A stretch of 64,000 nt of DNA from JANMDN01 sp031376285 (lineage in GTDB: Bacteria; Actinomycetota; Thermoleophilia; Miltoncostaeales; Miltoncostaeaceae): contig JANMDN010000003.1 in NCBI GenBank assembly GCA_031376285.1, positions 65,628 through 129,627 on the forward strand. The letters are read 5' to 3'. The translations under genes were made by a program, and so were the position numbers. Within the stretch, counting starts at the first letter, position 1. Every line of letters starts with the position of its first letter. This document shows, in pieces, positions 26,849-35,222 of this stretch. Below the pieces are notes generated by a model. It ran no database searches and was not told the origin of the DNA. It was given only the letters and a program-made list of their open reading frames with translations.

Positions 26849-28030
26849 TCACGCGCCGCTCGTTGGCGTCCGGCGTCCGGCGGTTGTCTCGAGGGCGATC
26901 TCGGCGTTTCGGATTGAGCGCTCGATACTGAAGTCCGTCTCGAGGCGGTGGCGGGCCGCGACGCCCATCTCCTTCGCTCTCGCTGGGTCCTGAAGCAGCG
27001 CAATGACGTGACCCGCGAGCGCTGCGGGGTCGTGTGTCGGGACGACGTACCCGGTGACGCCCTCCTCGATCATCTCCGGCACCCCACCGACCGCCGTGCA
27101 GACCGCAGGGCGGCCGTTTGCCATCGCCTCGAGCAGGGCGTTCGGGCAGCACTCGATCGTGTACGAGGTGAGTGTGAAGACGTCCATGAGCTTGAGGAGC
27201 GCGCCGACGTCGCTACGCGACCCGGTGAAGATCACCCGGTCGGCCATTCCAAGCGTCTCGGCCAGGCCCTCGAGGGTACCTCGAAGCGGGCCGTCGCCGA
27301 CCACCAGGAAACGCGCGTTCGGGACCGCGTCGAGGACACGTCGGGCGGCGTGAAGGAAGCTCGTGTGGTCCTTTTCCGGACGGAGCACGGCGAGGATTCC
27401 GACCACCGGATCGCCCGGATCGATACCGAATGTCGCCGCGAATGCGTCGTCGCGCGCCTCACCCGGCGTGAAGGAGTGAAGCGACGGGTCAGCCCCGTTC
27501 TGGATGATCGTGATCTTCGACGGCGGGTACCGGAGGTCGTCGGTGAGGTATGGCATCTGCCCGTACGCGACACCGTAGTAGGCGCTCGTCACGGGATCGA
27601 GCACCCGGTCAAGGACGCCTCGCAGCCTCCCGCGGGGGGTCAGATCACCGCAGTTGCGGACCCAGACAATCGCGCGAGGCACGCGAGCGATCGCCGCGGC
27701 GACCCGCCCGAGGAGTTCCGCGTTGTAGCCACGTGTGATGACGATGTCGGGCCGCGTGCGCCGCATCTCACGCACCAGCGCAAGGAGCGCCTTCGGGAAC
27801 TCTCGCCGCGAGAGATGGAGGGCGTAGGCGGGGACGCCACCCTTGGCGAGGGCCGGAAAGAGCGCGCCCTCCGTTCCGATACAGACCATCGACGGGGAAA
27901 AACGCGTCCGATCGAGGGCCGGAAGGACCGTGGTCGCGTGGCGCTCGGCTCCACCGACTTCGAGATCGGGAACGACGTAAAGCACCCTCAAGGGGCCCGC
28001 CCGTCGAACGCTTCGCGCCAGCCGGGTCAT
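26849..28030 (-). CDS. Family 4 glycosyltransferase
   Basis: 393 residues. LRVLYVVPDLEVGGAERHA is the classic GT4 N-terminal motif; the donor domain shows VVGILAVLRPEKDHTSFLHA, FLVVGDGPLRGTLEGLAE and an E-x7-E-like YTIECCPNALLEAMANGRP. The start overlaps the asnB stop by 4 bp, so it is the last gene of the operon that runs leftward from the co-polymerase gene at 34028. Confidence 0.9.
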   Translation of the reverse strand: MTRLARSVRRAGPLRVLYVVPDLEVGGAERHATTVLPALDRTRFSPSMVCIGTEGALFPALAKGGVPAYALHLSRREFPKALLALVREMRRTRPDIVITRGYNAELLGRVAAAIARVPRAIVWVRNCGDLTPRGRLRGVLDRVLDPVTSAYYGVAYGQMPYLTDDLRYPPSKITIIQNGADPSLHSFTPGEARDDAFAATFGIDPGDPVVGILAVLRPEKDHTSFLHAARRVLDAVPNARFLVVGDGPLRGTLEGLAETLGMADRVIFTGSRSDVGALLKLMDVFTLTSYTIECCPNALLEAMANGRPAVCTAVGGVPEMIEEGVTGYVVPTHDPAALAGHVIALLQDPARAKEMGVAARHRLETDFSIERSIRNAEIALETTAGRRTPTSGA

Positions 28031-29940
28031 GCCGCCGTCTGCCAGCCGCTCAGATCCTCACCTTCGATGACGATCCGAAACCACAGCTCAAGCATCAGGA
28101 GCACCCAAAACGTGTTGTCGTCACGGGCGGCGCCGGACATGTAGTTGTCGAGCGCAGAGCGGATCGCGGCGGGGGTGAAGATGCCTCGGGCGTCAAGGCG
28201 GCCGTCGCCAAGCACCTCGCGAACGAGCGGCTGCAGCGGGCCGCGCATCCAGGTCGACATCGGAATACCGAATCCACGCTTTGGCCGGTGGAGCACCTCA
28301 CGCGGGACGAGATCCTCCGCGACCCGACGAAGGAGCCACTTCCCGTGAGGCCCACGCAGCTTCATCGATGTCGGGAGTCGGGCGGCGAACTCGCCGAGAC
28401 GATGGTCAAGGAGCGGCGCGCGCGTTTCCAGTGCGTTTGCCATCGAGGCGATATCGACCTTCGTGAGGACGCTGTGTGGAAGGTAGGTCTGCTGGTCGGT
28501 TGAGCAGACGCGGTCAGACAGCTCGGCGGGCGCGCCGCGCATCACACCGAGCAGATACTCCTCGGACGCGCGCGTGCCGAAGCGGGAGGCAAACTCGGGG
28601 GTATAGGCGACGCGCTTGTGATCGGCTCCGAACTGCGTGACCAGGCGAACGTAACGCTCGTCGAGCGGCCGACCGGCCTCCTCTGCAACGCGGCGGACGC
28701 GCTTGGCGATTCGGGCGGCCCGTGCGGGAACACGTGACTCGACGCCGCCAGCGCCACGAGCGAGAAGGCCCAACGCATGCGGGCCGGCTCGGCCAACAAG
28801 CGCGAGCTGGCGCGTCCACCTGTAGCGCTCATACCCGGCAAACAGCTCGTCACCGCCGTCGCCGGTCAGGGCGACCGTCACGTGTTCGCGAGCGAGGCGC
28901 GAGACCTCAAAGGTCGGGATGCTCGACGGGTCGGCGAAGGGCTCGCCGTGATTTCGGACGAGTTGAGGGATGTTGCCGAGCGAATCGGGCCCGACCTCGA
29001 ACTCCGTGTGGGCGGTGCCGAGACGGTCAGCCACGATGCGAGCGGTGCGCGCGTCGATGTTGTCGCCGCCGGCAAACGCGATCGAGAAGGTCTTGACCGG
29101 CTGGCTCATCTGGCGTGCCATCAGCGCGACGATCAGGCTTGAATCGAGCCCACCGGAGAGGAACGCGCCGAGCGGAACATCGCTGATCAGGCGAAGGCCG
29201 ACGGCCTCATAGAGGAGCTCGAGCAGTTCGTCCTGTGCGTCGTCGACGCTCACCTGCGACTTCGGTTCGAAATCGAGCTCCCAGTAGCGCTCGATCTTCG
29301 GCTCTGATCCCCGGTCGAGCACGAGCCGCTCCCCGGGGCCGAGCTTCTGAACGCGAGCGATGCCGGTTAGCGGCGGAGGCACGTAGCCGAGTCCGAGGTA
29401 CTGGTCGATCGCCTCCATGCACGGCTCGCGGGCCACCGACGGATGGGCAAGAAGCCCCCCGAGCTCAGATGCAAAGAGCAGGTGCCCGTCGCGCTGGCAC
29501 CAGTAGAGCGGTTTCTTGCCGAAGCGGTCGCGGGCGAGGACGAGCCGCCCACGGTCGACGTCGTAGAGCGCCAGGGCAAACATTCCGCGCAGGTCCTCGA
29601 CGAAGTCCGGCCCGCGCTCCTCGTAGAGGTGCACGGCGATCTCTGAGTCCGACTTCGTCCGGAACTGGTGGCCGCGCGCCTCAAGCGCCTCCCGTTGTGG
29701 GATGAAGCCGTAGAACTCCCCGTTGACGACCACCTGTACGCGACCGTCTTCGTTGCCGATCGGCTGCGAGCCCGTCGACAGGTCGATAATCGACAGGCGT
29801 CGGTGGCCAAGCGTGGCGCCTGCGAGCGGAAGGATCCCTTCGCCGTCCGGGCCGCGATGGACCAGCTCGGCGCACATCGCCCGAACCCGGTCGGTCTGGC
29901 GGTCGGCCGCCGGCCCGACGATGCCGCAAATGCCACACAT
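28027..29940 (-). CDS. asnB: Asparagine synthase (glutamine-hydrolysing)
   Basis: 637 residues with an intact class II amidotransferase domain starting MCGICGIVG (Cys2 is the nucleophile after Met removal), and a synthetase domain with the PP-loop SGGLDSSLIVALMARQ and ALTGDGGDELFAGYERY. It moves ammonia from glutamine to an acyl-adenylate. AsnB paralogs inside polysaccharide loci often amidate a uronic acid or another carboxylate rather than make asparagine, which would suit the nucleotide-sugar dehydrogenase nearby; this is inference. The ATG lies directly against the stop of the epimerase gene upstream. Confidence 0.93.
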   Translation of the reverse strand: MCGICGIVGPAADRQTDRVRAMCAELVHRGPDGEGILPLAGATLGHRRLSIIDLSTGSQPIGNEDGRVQVVVNGEFYGFIPQREALEARGHQFRTKSDSEIAVHLYEERGPDFVEDLRGMFALALYDVDRGRLVLARDRFGKKPLYWCQRDGHLLFASELGGLLAHPSVAREPCMEAIDQYLGLGYVPPPLTGIARVQKLGPGERLVLDRGSEPKIERYWELDFEPKSQVSVDDAQDELLELLYEAVGLRLISDVPLGAFLSGGLDSSLIVALMARQMSQPVKTFSIAFAGGDNIDARTARIVADRLGTAHTEFEVGPDSLGNIPQLVRNHGEPFADPSSIPTFEVSRLAREHVTVALTGDGGDELFAGYERYRWTRQLALVGRAGPHALGLLARGAGGVESRVPARAARIAKRVRRVAEEAGRPLDERYVRLVTQFGADHKRVAYTPEFASRFGTRASEEYLLGVMRGAPAELSDRVCSTDQQTYLPHSVLTKVDIASMANALETRAPLLDHRLGEFAARLPTSMKLRGPHGKWLLRRVAEDLVPREVLHRPKRGFGIPMSTWMRGPLQPLVREVLGDGRLDARGIFTPAAIRSALDNYMSGAARDDNTFWVLLMLELWFRIVIEGEDLSGWQTAA

Positions 29941-30906
29941 CTAGCGGAGTGTCCTGCCGGCACCACGCAGCGCGATCACCCAGTCGAGTTCGGCAGCAAG
30001 ACCGGCTTCAAGCGAGGTCGACGGGGTCCAATCGAGCGTTCGCGCCGCAAGCGACGTGTCTGCCGCGGTGCGCCGGACGTCACCGCGCTGGACCTCGCCG
30101 CGATCGACGTTCAGACCCACGCCGGCCAGTCGTTCGAGGGTCGCGACGACCTCCGAGAGCGTTGCCTCCTGCCCCCCGCCCACGTTGTAGATCGCCTCGG
30201 CGCCGTCCATCGTCCCCGCCCGGAGGGACGCCTCGACGGCGTCCCCAACGTAGGTGAAGTCCCGCGACTGCGCGCCGTCGCCGAACATCGGGAACGCGGC
30301 GCCGGAGATAAGGCATTCGCAGATTCGACGCATGGCCATGTCCGGCCGTTGCCGGGGTCCGTAGACCGTGAAGTAACGCAGCCCGACCGTCTCGAGGCCC
30401 CGGCCGCGGTAGATCCGGGCGAGGTCCTCGCAGGCGCGTTTGGTCACGCCATAGGGCGAACGGGGCGCGGTGGGCGCGTCCTCCGGGCAGGGGTACTGCG
30501 TTGCGTCCCCATAGACTGACGACGACGAGGCCCAGGCGACCCTCGGGCATCCGGCGGCCTCGGCCGCCTCGAAGACCCGTTGCGTCGCGATGAGGTTGTG
30601 TGAGGCGTAGTCCTTGAAGCCGTCCCCGAAGCTCGACCGGACCCCGGCCTGGGCCGCGAGGTGGAAGACGACCGGGCGCCCGTTCATCAGCGGTTCCAAG
30701 TCCATCGTGGCGAGATCGTCCTCGACGAGGGTGAAGCTCGCCTCGGCCGCGAGGCCAGTCAGGTTGGCCTCTTTCTCGGCGCGGGGGTAGTAGGGCGTGA
30801 AGCAGTCGACGCCCGTGACCCGCCATCCGTCGGCGACGAGACGTTCGGCGAGCTGCGAGCCGATGAAACCGGCGCAGCCAGTGACGATGGCACGTTGGGG
30901 GGTCAC
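29941..30906 (-). CDS. NAD-dependent nucleotide-sugar epimerase
   Basis: 321 residues of extended SDR. The NAD motif AIVTGCAGFIGSQLAERL is at the N-terminus and the catalytic Tyr-Lys pair is in SPYGVTKRACEDL. The insert FTPYYPRAEKEANL is typical of UDP-glucuronate/UDP-GlcNAc 4-epimerase relatives, and PRQRPDMAMRRICE is the usual substrate-binding stretch. It would interconvert a UDP-sugar, possibly the product of the dehydrogenase at 14187-15599. GTG start at 30906 with TAGGAGG eight bases upstream. It lies between the polymerase and asnB in the leftward operon. Confidence 0.9.
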   Translation of the reverse strand: MTPQRAIVTGCAGFIGSQLAERLVADGWRVTGVDCFTPYYPRAEKEANLTGLAAEASFTLVEDDLATMDLEPLMNGRPVVFHLAAQAGVRSSFGDGFKDYASHNLIATQRVFEAAEAAGCPRVAWASSSSVYGDATQYPCPEDAPTAPRSPYGVTKRACEDLARIYRGRGLETVGLRYFTVYGPRQRPDMAMRRICECLISGAAFPMFGDGAQSRDFTYVGDAVEASLRAGTMDGAEAIYNVGGGQEATLSEVVATLERLAGVGLNVDRGEVQRGDVRRTAADTSLAARTLDWTPSTSLEAGLAAELDWVIALRGAGRTLR

Positions 30907-30972
30907 TCCGGGTCCTCCTACGAGTGGGTGGCCCGACTCAAATCCGTTGGTCGGTCCGCCGGATGAGGGTAC

Positions 30973-32469
30973 TCAACGGGGCCGGAGGGTTCCTGGTGGG
31001 TGGTCCGCGGGGAACAGCGGCCGTCGCTCAACCACGGCACGCTCGGCAAGCGCGACAACCATGCCGGCCCAGATGAAGATGAATGCGTTCATGATTTGGA
31101 AGAAGCGAATCTCGAAGGTCGTGCTGCTCGCGAGCCAGGCCGTAAACGCGAGGAAAAAGACTGTCCCGAGGCCACGCCCCGTGATCCCGGAGCGCGGCAA
31201 TGCCCTCCACGCCTTCCCCACGCGAACGACGATCGCAAGCAGGAGCCCGAGCCAGGCCGTAAGACCGACAAGACCCAGCTCTGCGGCGATGCCGTGCTGG
31301 GTCTCATGCGAGGTGATCCCGTAGCCACGTCGCCAATCGAGATGGCCCCATTGCTGGTGGTGGATCGTATTGAGCTGACCGAACCGACCGATGCCCCAAC
31401 CGAATACGGGCTTTCGCACGATGGCCCATTGCGCGGTGGCCATCGAGTTGAGCCGGTCCTCGATCTCACCGCTCGACGAGACGCCACCCTTCGAACGATC
31501 GCTACTTGTCACCGTCGACCAGTTCGCCGCGACGATGAGGAGCGCCGTCGCCGCAAGGATTGCAAAGCCGGTGCGGAAGCCTCCCGCGAAGATCAGACCA
31601 CCGAAGACGACGATGATCGCCGCAAGCAGCGGAGCACGACTGTGGGTGTAGAAGATCCCAGGCCCCATCGGGAGCACGCACGCGGCCGCAAACCAGCGAA
31701 GCCGCTCGTCGCGCTGGGAGGCGACAAACAGCGCCGCAGCGAGTCCGATCGCGATCACGAGGCCACTGACGATGGGCTGGTCGAAGATCCCCGGGGCACG
31801 ATTTCGCCACGTCGAGGTGAGGATGAACTTCGGCCAGACGAGGCTGTCGAGCCCATTGAACTGGGCGATGTTGGTCAGCGACAGGTAGGTCGCAAAGCCA
31901 ATCACGAACCAGAGGAATCGACGGACGGCAACGGCCGAACCGAACGCGCTGCGAGCCACCATGTACAGGGTGAAGGGCACGATCGAGCTTGTCTGGATCA
32001 GCTGGACAAGCGAGATAACTCGCCCGTCCGATGACGTCGCAGCGAGCTCGTGCGGCGCCAGCGCCGAACCGATCTGAACTGCAACGTAGAGAAACATCAT
32101 CGCCTCGACGCCGCCAAAACGCGCGAGGTGGCGCTTGCCGCTGATGACCTCCCCGAACCAGACGGCCACAAGCGCCACGAAGGCCAGCCGGTCGAGGGAG
32201 AGCGCTCCGCTCTGGTTGAGCCCGAGCGACAGCACCGACGCGGCCAACCAGAGAATGGTCGCCGACCCTGAGTCGCGCAGGGCGGCGAGCGCGATGAGCA
32301 GGGCTGTCCCGAGAACGAGCGCGGTTGGCCCGACCGCCGTGCCGGCGCGAAGGAGGACCAGGGCGAGCACGGCCAAGCCGGCGACCCCGGCGACGAACGG
32401 TCCCGGCGACGCGAGGTGGCGTCCCGCTCGCCCCGGGTTCACCGCCCCCGTGCGGGCCTCAGTCGTCAC
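30973..32469 (-). CDS. Wzy-like O-antigen polymerase/ligase family membrane protein
   Basis: 498 residues with about ten to twelve hydrophobic segments. A large extracytoplasmic loop with GRFGQLNTIHHQQWGHLDW and TSHETQHGIAAELGLVGLTAW matches the Wzy_C/O-antigen ligase domain, where the conserved H-T/E-..N-x-..-GL motif lies. It should polymerise or ligate lipid-linked repeat units on the outer face of the membrane. GTG start at 32469, 12 bases after the co-polymerase stop, consistent with cotranscription. Confidence 0.85.
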   Translation of the reverse strand: MTTEARTGAVNPGRAGRHLASPGPFVAGVAGLAVLALVLLRAGTAVGPTALVLGTALLIALAALRDSGSATILWLAASVLSLGLNQSGALSLDRLAFVALVAVWFGEVISGKRHLARFGGVEAMMFLYVAVQIGSALAPHELAATSSDGRVISLVQLIQTSSIVPFTLYMVARSAFGSAVAVRRFLWFVIGFATYLSLTNIAQFNGLDSLVWPKFILTSTWRNRAPGIFDQPIVSGLVIAIGLAAALFVASQRDERLRWFAAACVLPMGPGIFYTHSRAPLLAAIIVVFGGLIFAGGFRTGFAILAATALLIVAANWSTVTSSDRSKGGVSSSGEIEDRLNSMATAQWAIVRKPVFGWGIGRFGQLNTIHHQQWGHLDWRRGYGITSHETQHGIAAELGLVGLTAWLGLLLAIVVRVGKAWRALPRSGITGRGLGTVFFLAFTAWLASSTTFEIRFFQIMNAFIFIWAGMVVALAERAVVERRPLFPADHPPGTLRPR

Positions 32470-32480
32470 CTGCTGGCCAT

Positions 32481-34028
32481 CTAATCGTCGTCGAAGGTGT
32501 CGTTTACGAGATCATCCGCATCATCAAGCCGCTGCGGCTCCTCTGCGCGGCGCTTGCGTTGGCGGCCAAGCAGGCGGCGAAGCGACGGCCCTCCGGAGGC
32601 CTCGGCGGAGGCACCAACGAGAACCACACCGAGCACGCTCGCGCCGACTTGCTCGAGGAGCTGGGCGGCTTCGGCGACGTCAGTCGACTGTGTGATGCCA
32701 GCGGTCGCGACGATGATCGTCCGGTCGGCGGCCTGGCAGATCACCTGGCTCTCGGCGGCCTCGCGGATAGGCGGAGCGTCGATGACGAGCAAATCGCCGA
32801 GCGCCGTTGCCTGCTCGATGAGTTCACCAAACCGGTCACGCGCGAAGAGCGCGTACGGGTCGCCCGATGCGCGTCCACGGGGGATAACCGAGAGGCCCGC
32901 GCGGCTGCTTTGCGAGACGAGCCGCTCGACGCTGAGCGCGCGACGGGTTGCGAGGAAGTCGGCGACGCCGCGGCGAGGGGAGTCACCCTCGTCGCTGTCG
33001 GGCTTGTCGTGGAGGTCGGTCTCCATGAGGATCGTGCGCTCCCCTTGGAGGCCACGGAACGCGGCGAGACCACCCGCGACCAGCTGTTTGCCGTCCTCCG
33101 CTCGAGCGCTCGTGATCGCGATCGTCGCCGGACGCTGAAGGTCGGTGAGGGCAACGACGTTGGCGAGGCGCTTCAGATCCTGCTCCCGCAGGCGACGCGC
33201 GGTTGCGCTGTTCCCGCCTGTGATGACGGCGAGGGTTTCCAGTCCGAGGCGCTCTCGCACGTCGCTCGGCGTTGTCAGACGCCGGTCAATGCTTCCGAGG
33301 AGCAGCGCGAGGGCTCCACCGAGGATGAGCCCTCCCACCAAGGCGAGGATGATCTTGCGAAGTTTGGCCGGCGCATTCGTGTCGACGTTTGTCGACGAGC
33401 CCAAGACGGAGACGCGATCGGAATCCTGGGACGCGGGAGGGGGGTCGAGCTTCTGCAATCCGGTGAGGTCGGAACTCAGGCCAGCGATCTGCGCTCGAAG
33501 TCGCGCCTTTTCCGCCTCCGTCGTGGCTGAACTGGCGAGCAATGCCTGGGCTTGCAGGCGCTTCGTGGCAAGGTCGGCAATTTGACTCTGATCCTCGCGC
33601 ACGGCGCTCTCCCTCTGGAGCGCCTTCGACGCGAGGATGTCAGCGGCGAACGCAGCGGCGAAGTCACGCGCCGCGCTTTCTGCCAGCTTCCGGTCGGGCG
33701 AGGTCGCCCGAATCTCCATGAGTGGCCCGAGGGTGAGGGCGCTCGCATCGAAGCTGACAGCGCCGGCAATCTTGGCCTTCTCGCGAATGGTCTCGAGATA
33801 TGCGCGCTGGTTGACCTTGGCGACGTAGTCGCGGGCGGTGACCGCCCGCTGATCAGGTGAAATCTGGGGATCCAGGCTATTGCCGACCGAGATCGTCTGA
33901 CGGCCGGTGTAGGTCGTCTCCTGACCGATCGACGACGCGGTAGCGGCGATCGTGGCGATTGCCGCGATCCCGAGGACGAGCCAGAGCCGTCGGCGAATTC
34001 GGTCGATTTGCAGCTGAAGTGAGTTCAC
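32481..34028 (-). CDS. Wzc-like polysaccharide co-polymerase/BY-kinase family protein (atypical)
   Basis: 515 residues from GTG 34028 (NSLQLQIDRIRRRL) with GAGG upstream; the open frame to 34115 adds unconserved residues. A first membrane segment (LWLVLGIAAIATIAATA), a coiled-coil periplasmic-type loop, and a second segment (ALVGGLILGGALALLLG) form the Wzz-type domain. The cytoplasmic part resembles BY-kinases: Walker A-like TSARAEDGKQLVAGGLAAF, A'-like TILMETDLHD, and Walker B LLVIDAPPI. The usual Ser/Thr after the Walker Lys is Gln, and the C-terminus (LDDADDLVNDTFDDD) lacks a tyrosine cluster. It should set chain length for the Wzy-like polymerase; kinase activity is doubtful. First gene of the leftward operon. 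Confidence 0.82.
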   Translation of the reverse strand: MNSLQLQIDRIRRRLWLVLGIAAIATIAATASSIGQETTYTGRQTISVGNSLDPQISPDQRAVTARDYVAKVNQRAYLETIREKAKIAGAVSFDASALTLGPLMEIRATSPDRKLAESAARDFAAAFAADILASKALQRESAVREDQSQIADLATKRLQAQALLASSATTEAEKARLRAQIAGLSSDLTGLQKLDPPPASQDSDRVSVLGSSTNVDTNAPAKLRKIILALVGGLILGGALALLLGSIDRRLTTPSDVRERLGLETLAVITGGNSATARRLREQDLKRLANVVALTDLQRPATIAITSARAEDGKQLVAGGLAAFRGLQGERTILMETDLHDKPDSDEGDSPRRGVADFLATRRALSVERLVSQSSRAGLSVIPRGRASGDPYALFARDRFGELIEQATALGDLLVIDAPPIREAAESQVICQAADRTIIVATAGITQSTDVAEAAQLLEQVGASVLGVVLVGASAEASGGPSLRRLLGRQRKRRAEEPQRLDDADDLVNDTFDDD

Positions 34029-34127
34029 GCGGATACCTCGGGAGGGCGGGCGGACCGTGGCGAGTATAGGCGGGGCCCCAAGCGGGTTGCCGCTTTCCTG
34101 GGCCCCGTGCGACACCCTTGACGGCGT

Positions 34128-34352
34128 CTAGTGGTCTGTCTTCGAAATGGCGTATCGGTTGCGACGAGCGAGACCGAGCACAGATGGACGCACCGCCAGG
34201 TGCGCCCATCGTCTGAAGCGTCGGCTCAAGCCGACGCGCAAGAGGACGCAGTGTTTCCTGCATATCGGGAATATTCGGGAAACCAAGGACGCCGCCTCGC
34301 GACGCGTCGCAGCCGTCGCAACCGCATCGCTATGTCGACGACAGACCACTAG
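34128..34352. mobile_element. MITE-like 225-bp element with terminal inverted repeats
   Basis: CTAGTGGTCTGTC (34128-34140) is repeated inverted as GACAGACCACTAG (34340-34352). The symmetry continues inward imperfectly: after CTGTC, 34141-34166 and the reverse complement of 34314-34339 share about 19 of 26 bases, including a perfect GGTTGCGACG. The TIRs are thus about 39 bp. The outer CTAG on both sides suits a TA/CTAG target as used by IS630/Tc1-mariner elements. No transposase reading frame fits inside. A central hairpin (34218-34237) adds further symmetry. It lies upstream of the co-polymerase operon and of the proline-rich gene, so it may supply promoter or terminator signals. Confidence 0.65.
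34218..34237. repeat. Central hairpin of the MITE-like element
   Basis: GCGTCGGC (34218-34225) and GCCGACGC (34230-34237) pair perfectly around TCAA, within a few bases of the centre of the 225-bp element. Confidence 0.6.
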
Positions 34353-34514
34353 GGTCACGTCGCGGCCCCGCACCGAGGCGCGGCGCGGCGCTCGTCCCTG
34401 ACGGACTCCCCGAACGGAGCGCCCATCCCCCCCGCGCGGCGGGTTCAACATTTGGGGTCGCGGCGGCTAATCTGCCTCCACAACCCGTCAAGGATCGACT
34501 CACCAGGTTGGGGA

Positions 34515-35222
34515 ATGGCGCGATCGCATCTGCTTCGAACACCGTTTGACCGTATGTGCTCCCGACTCCGCCTAAGGCTTGCCTCGGCGCTGACCCTCGG
34601 GCTTCTTGCGTTCGTTCCGGTCGCAGCCGGCGCTGGTGGCCTTGGCACCGGACCTGACGCGCCGCCAAAGACGATCGCACCGAAGCCGCGTGTCGTTGCC
34701 CCAGCGCCGCGCGTCTCGACGCCCGCGCCAGCGCGGCCGAGGGTCACCACACCTCCGCGCGTCTCGCGACCCAGCGTGACCCCACGGGTTACGGTGACGC
34801 CGAAGCCAAGGCCGAAACCGACGCTGACCAAACCACCGGTCAAGAAACCCAAGCCCATCGTCAAGAAGCCCATCGTCAAGAAACCAACCGTGACGGCCCC
34901 CCCTGTGGTTACCGTCCCGCCGGGCGTCACGACCACACAGAGCTTCCTCCCGACCGCAACGACCGCCGGGGGGCCTGACTCTGCGGCGCCCGCGGCGATT
35001 TCACCAGTTGGGGCTTCGGGCTCGGCGCCGGCCGTCCTTGCGACCATCCTTCTCACGCTCGCGACGCTCCTGGCCGGTGGCCTGGCGCTCCTGCCGCGAG
35101 TCCCAGCCGCACGGTCCACGCTCACCAAGGATCGCCTCCTTGTCCTGGACCGACACCGCTACGAGCTCACAGCGCTCGCGGCAGTCGGCGGACTCACGCT
35201 CCTCGTCCTGCTCGCGATCTGA
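34515..35222 (+). CDS. Proline-rich secreted/membrane protein of unknown function
   Basis: 235 residues from ATG 34515 (ARSHLLRTPFDRMCSRL), which has AGGTTGGGGA upstream; ATG 34554 is an alternative. A signal-type hydrophobic segment (LASALTLGLLAFVPVAAGA) is followed by about 100 residues rich in Pro, Thr, Lys and Val with short repeats such as KKPKPIVKKPIVKKP, a wall-spanning type of stalk. The C-terminus has two hydrophobic segments (VLATILLTLATLLAGGLAL and LAAVGGLTLLVLLAI). The stop shares a base with the ATG of the first Ig-like gene (TGATG), so the two are translationally coupled; it may anchor or help export the Ig-like proteins. No known domain recognised. Confidence 0.7.
   Translation: MARSHLLRTPFDRMCSRLRLRLASALTLGLLAFVPVAAGAGGLGTGPDAPPKTIAPKPRVVAPAPRVSTPAPARPRVTTPPRVSRPSVTPRVTVTPKPRPKPTLTKPPVKKPKPIVKKPIVKKPTVTAPPVVTVPPGVTTTQSFLPTATTAGGPDSAAPAAISPVGASGSAPAVLATILLTLATLLAGGLALLPRVPAARSTLTKDRLLVLDRHRYELTALAAVGGLTLLVLLAI

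Noticed and set aside
34131..34401. Small overlapping open frames on both strands of the MITE-like element
   Set aside because: They simply follow the inverted repeats; no ribosome sites and no protein features.
34846..34893. Short tandem DNA repeats (AAGCCCATCGTCAAGAA-like), considered as a CRISPR or VNTR
   Set aside because: In-frame codon repeats encoding the KKPxVKKP stalk of a protein; no spacers, units too short.
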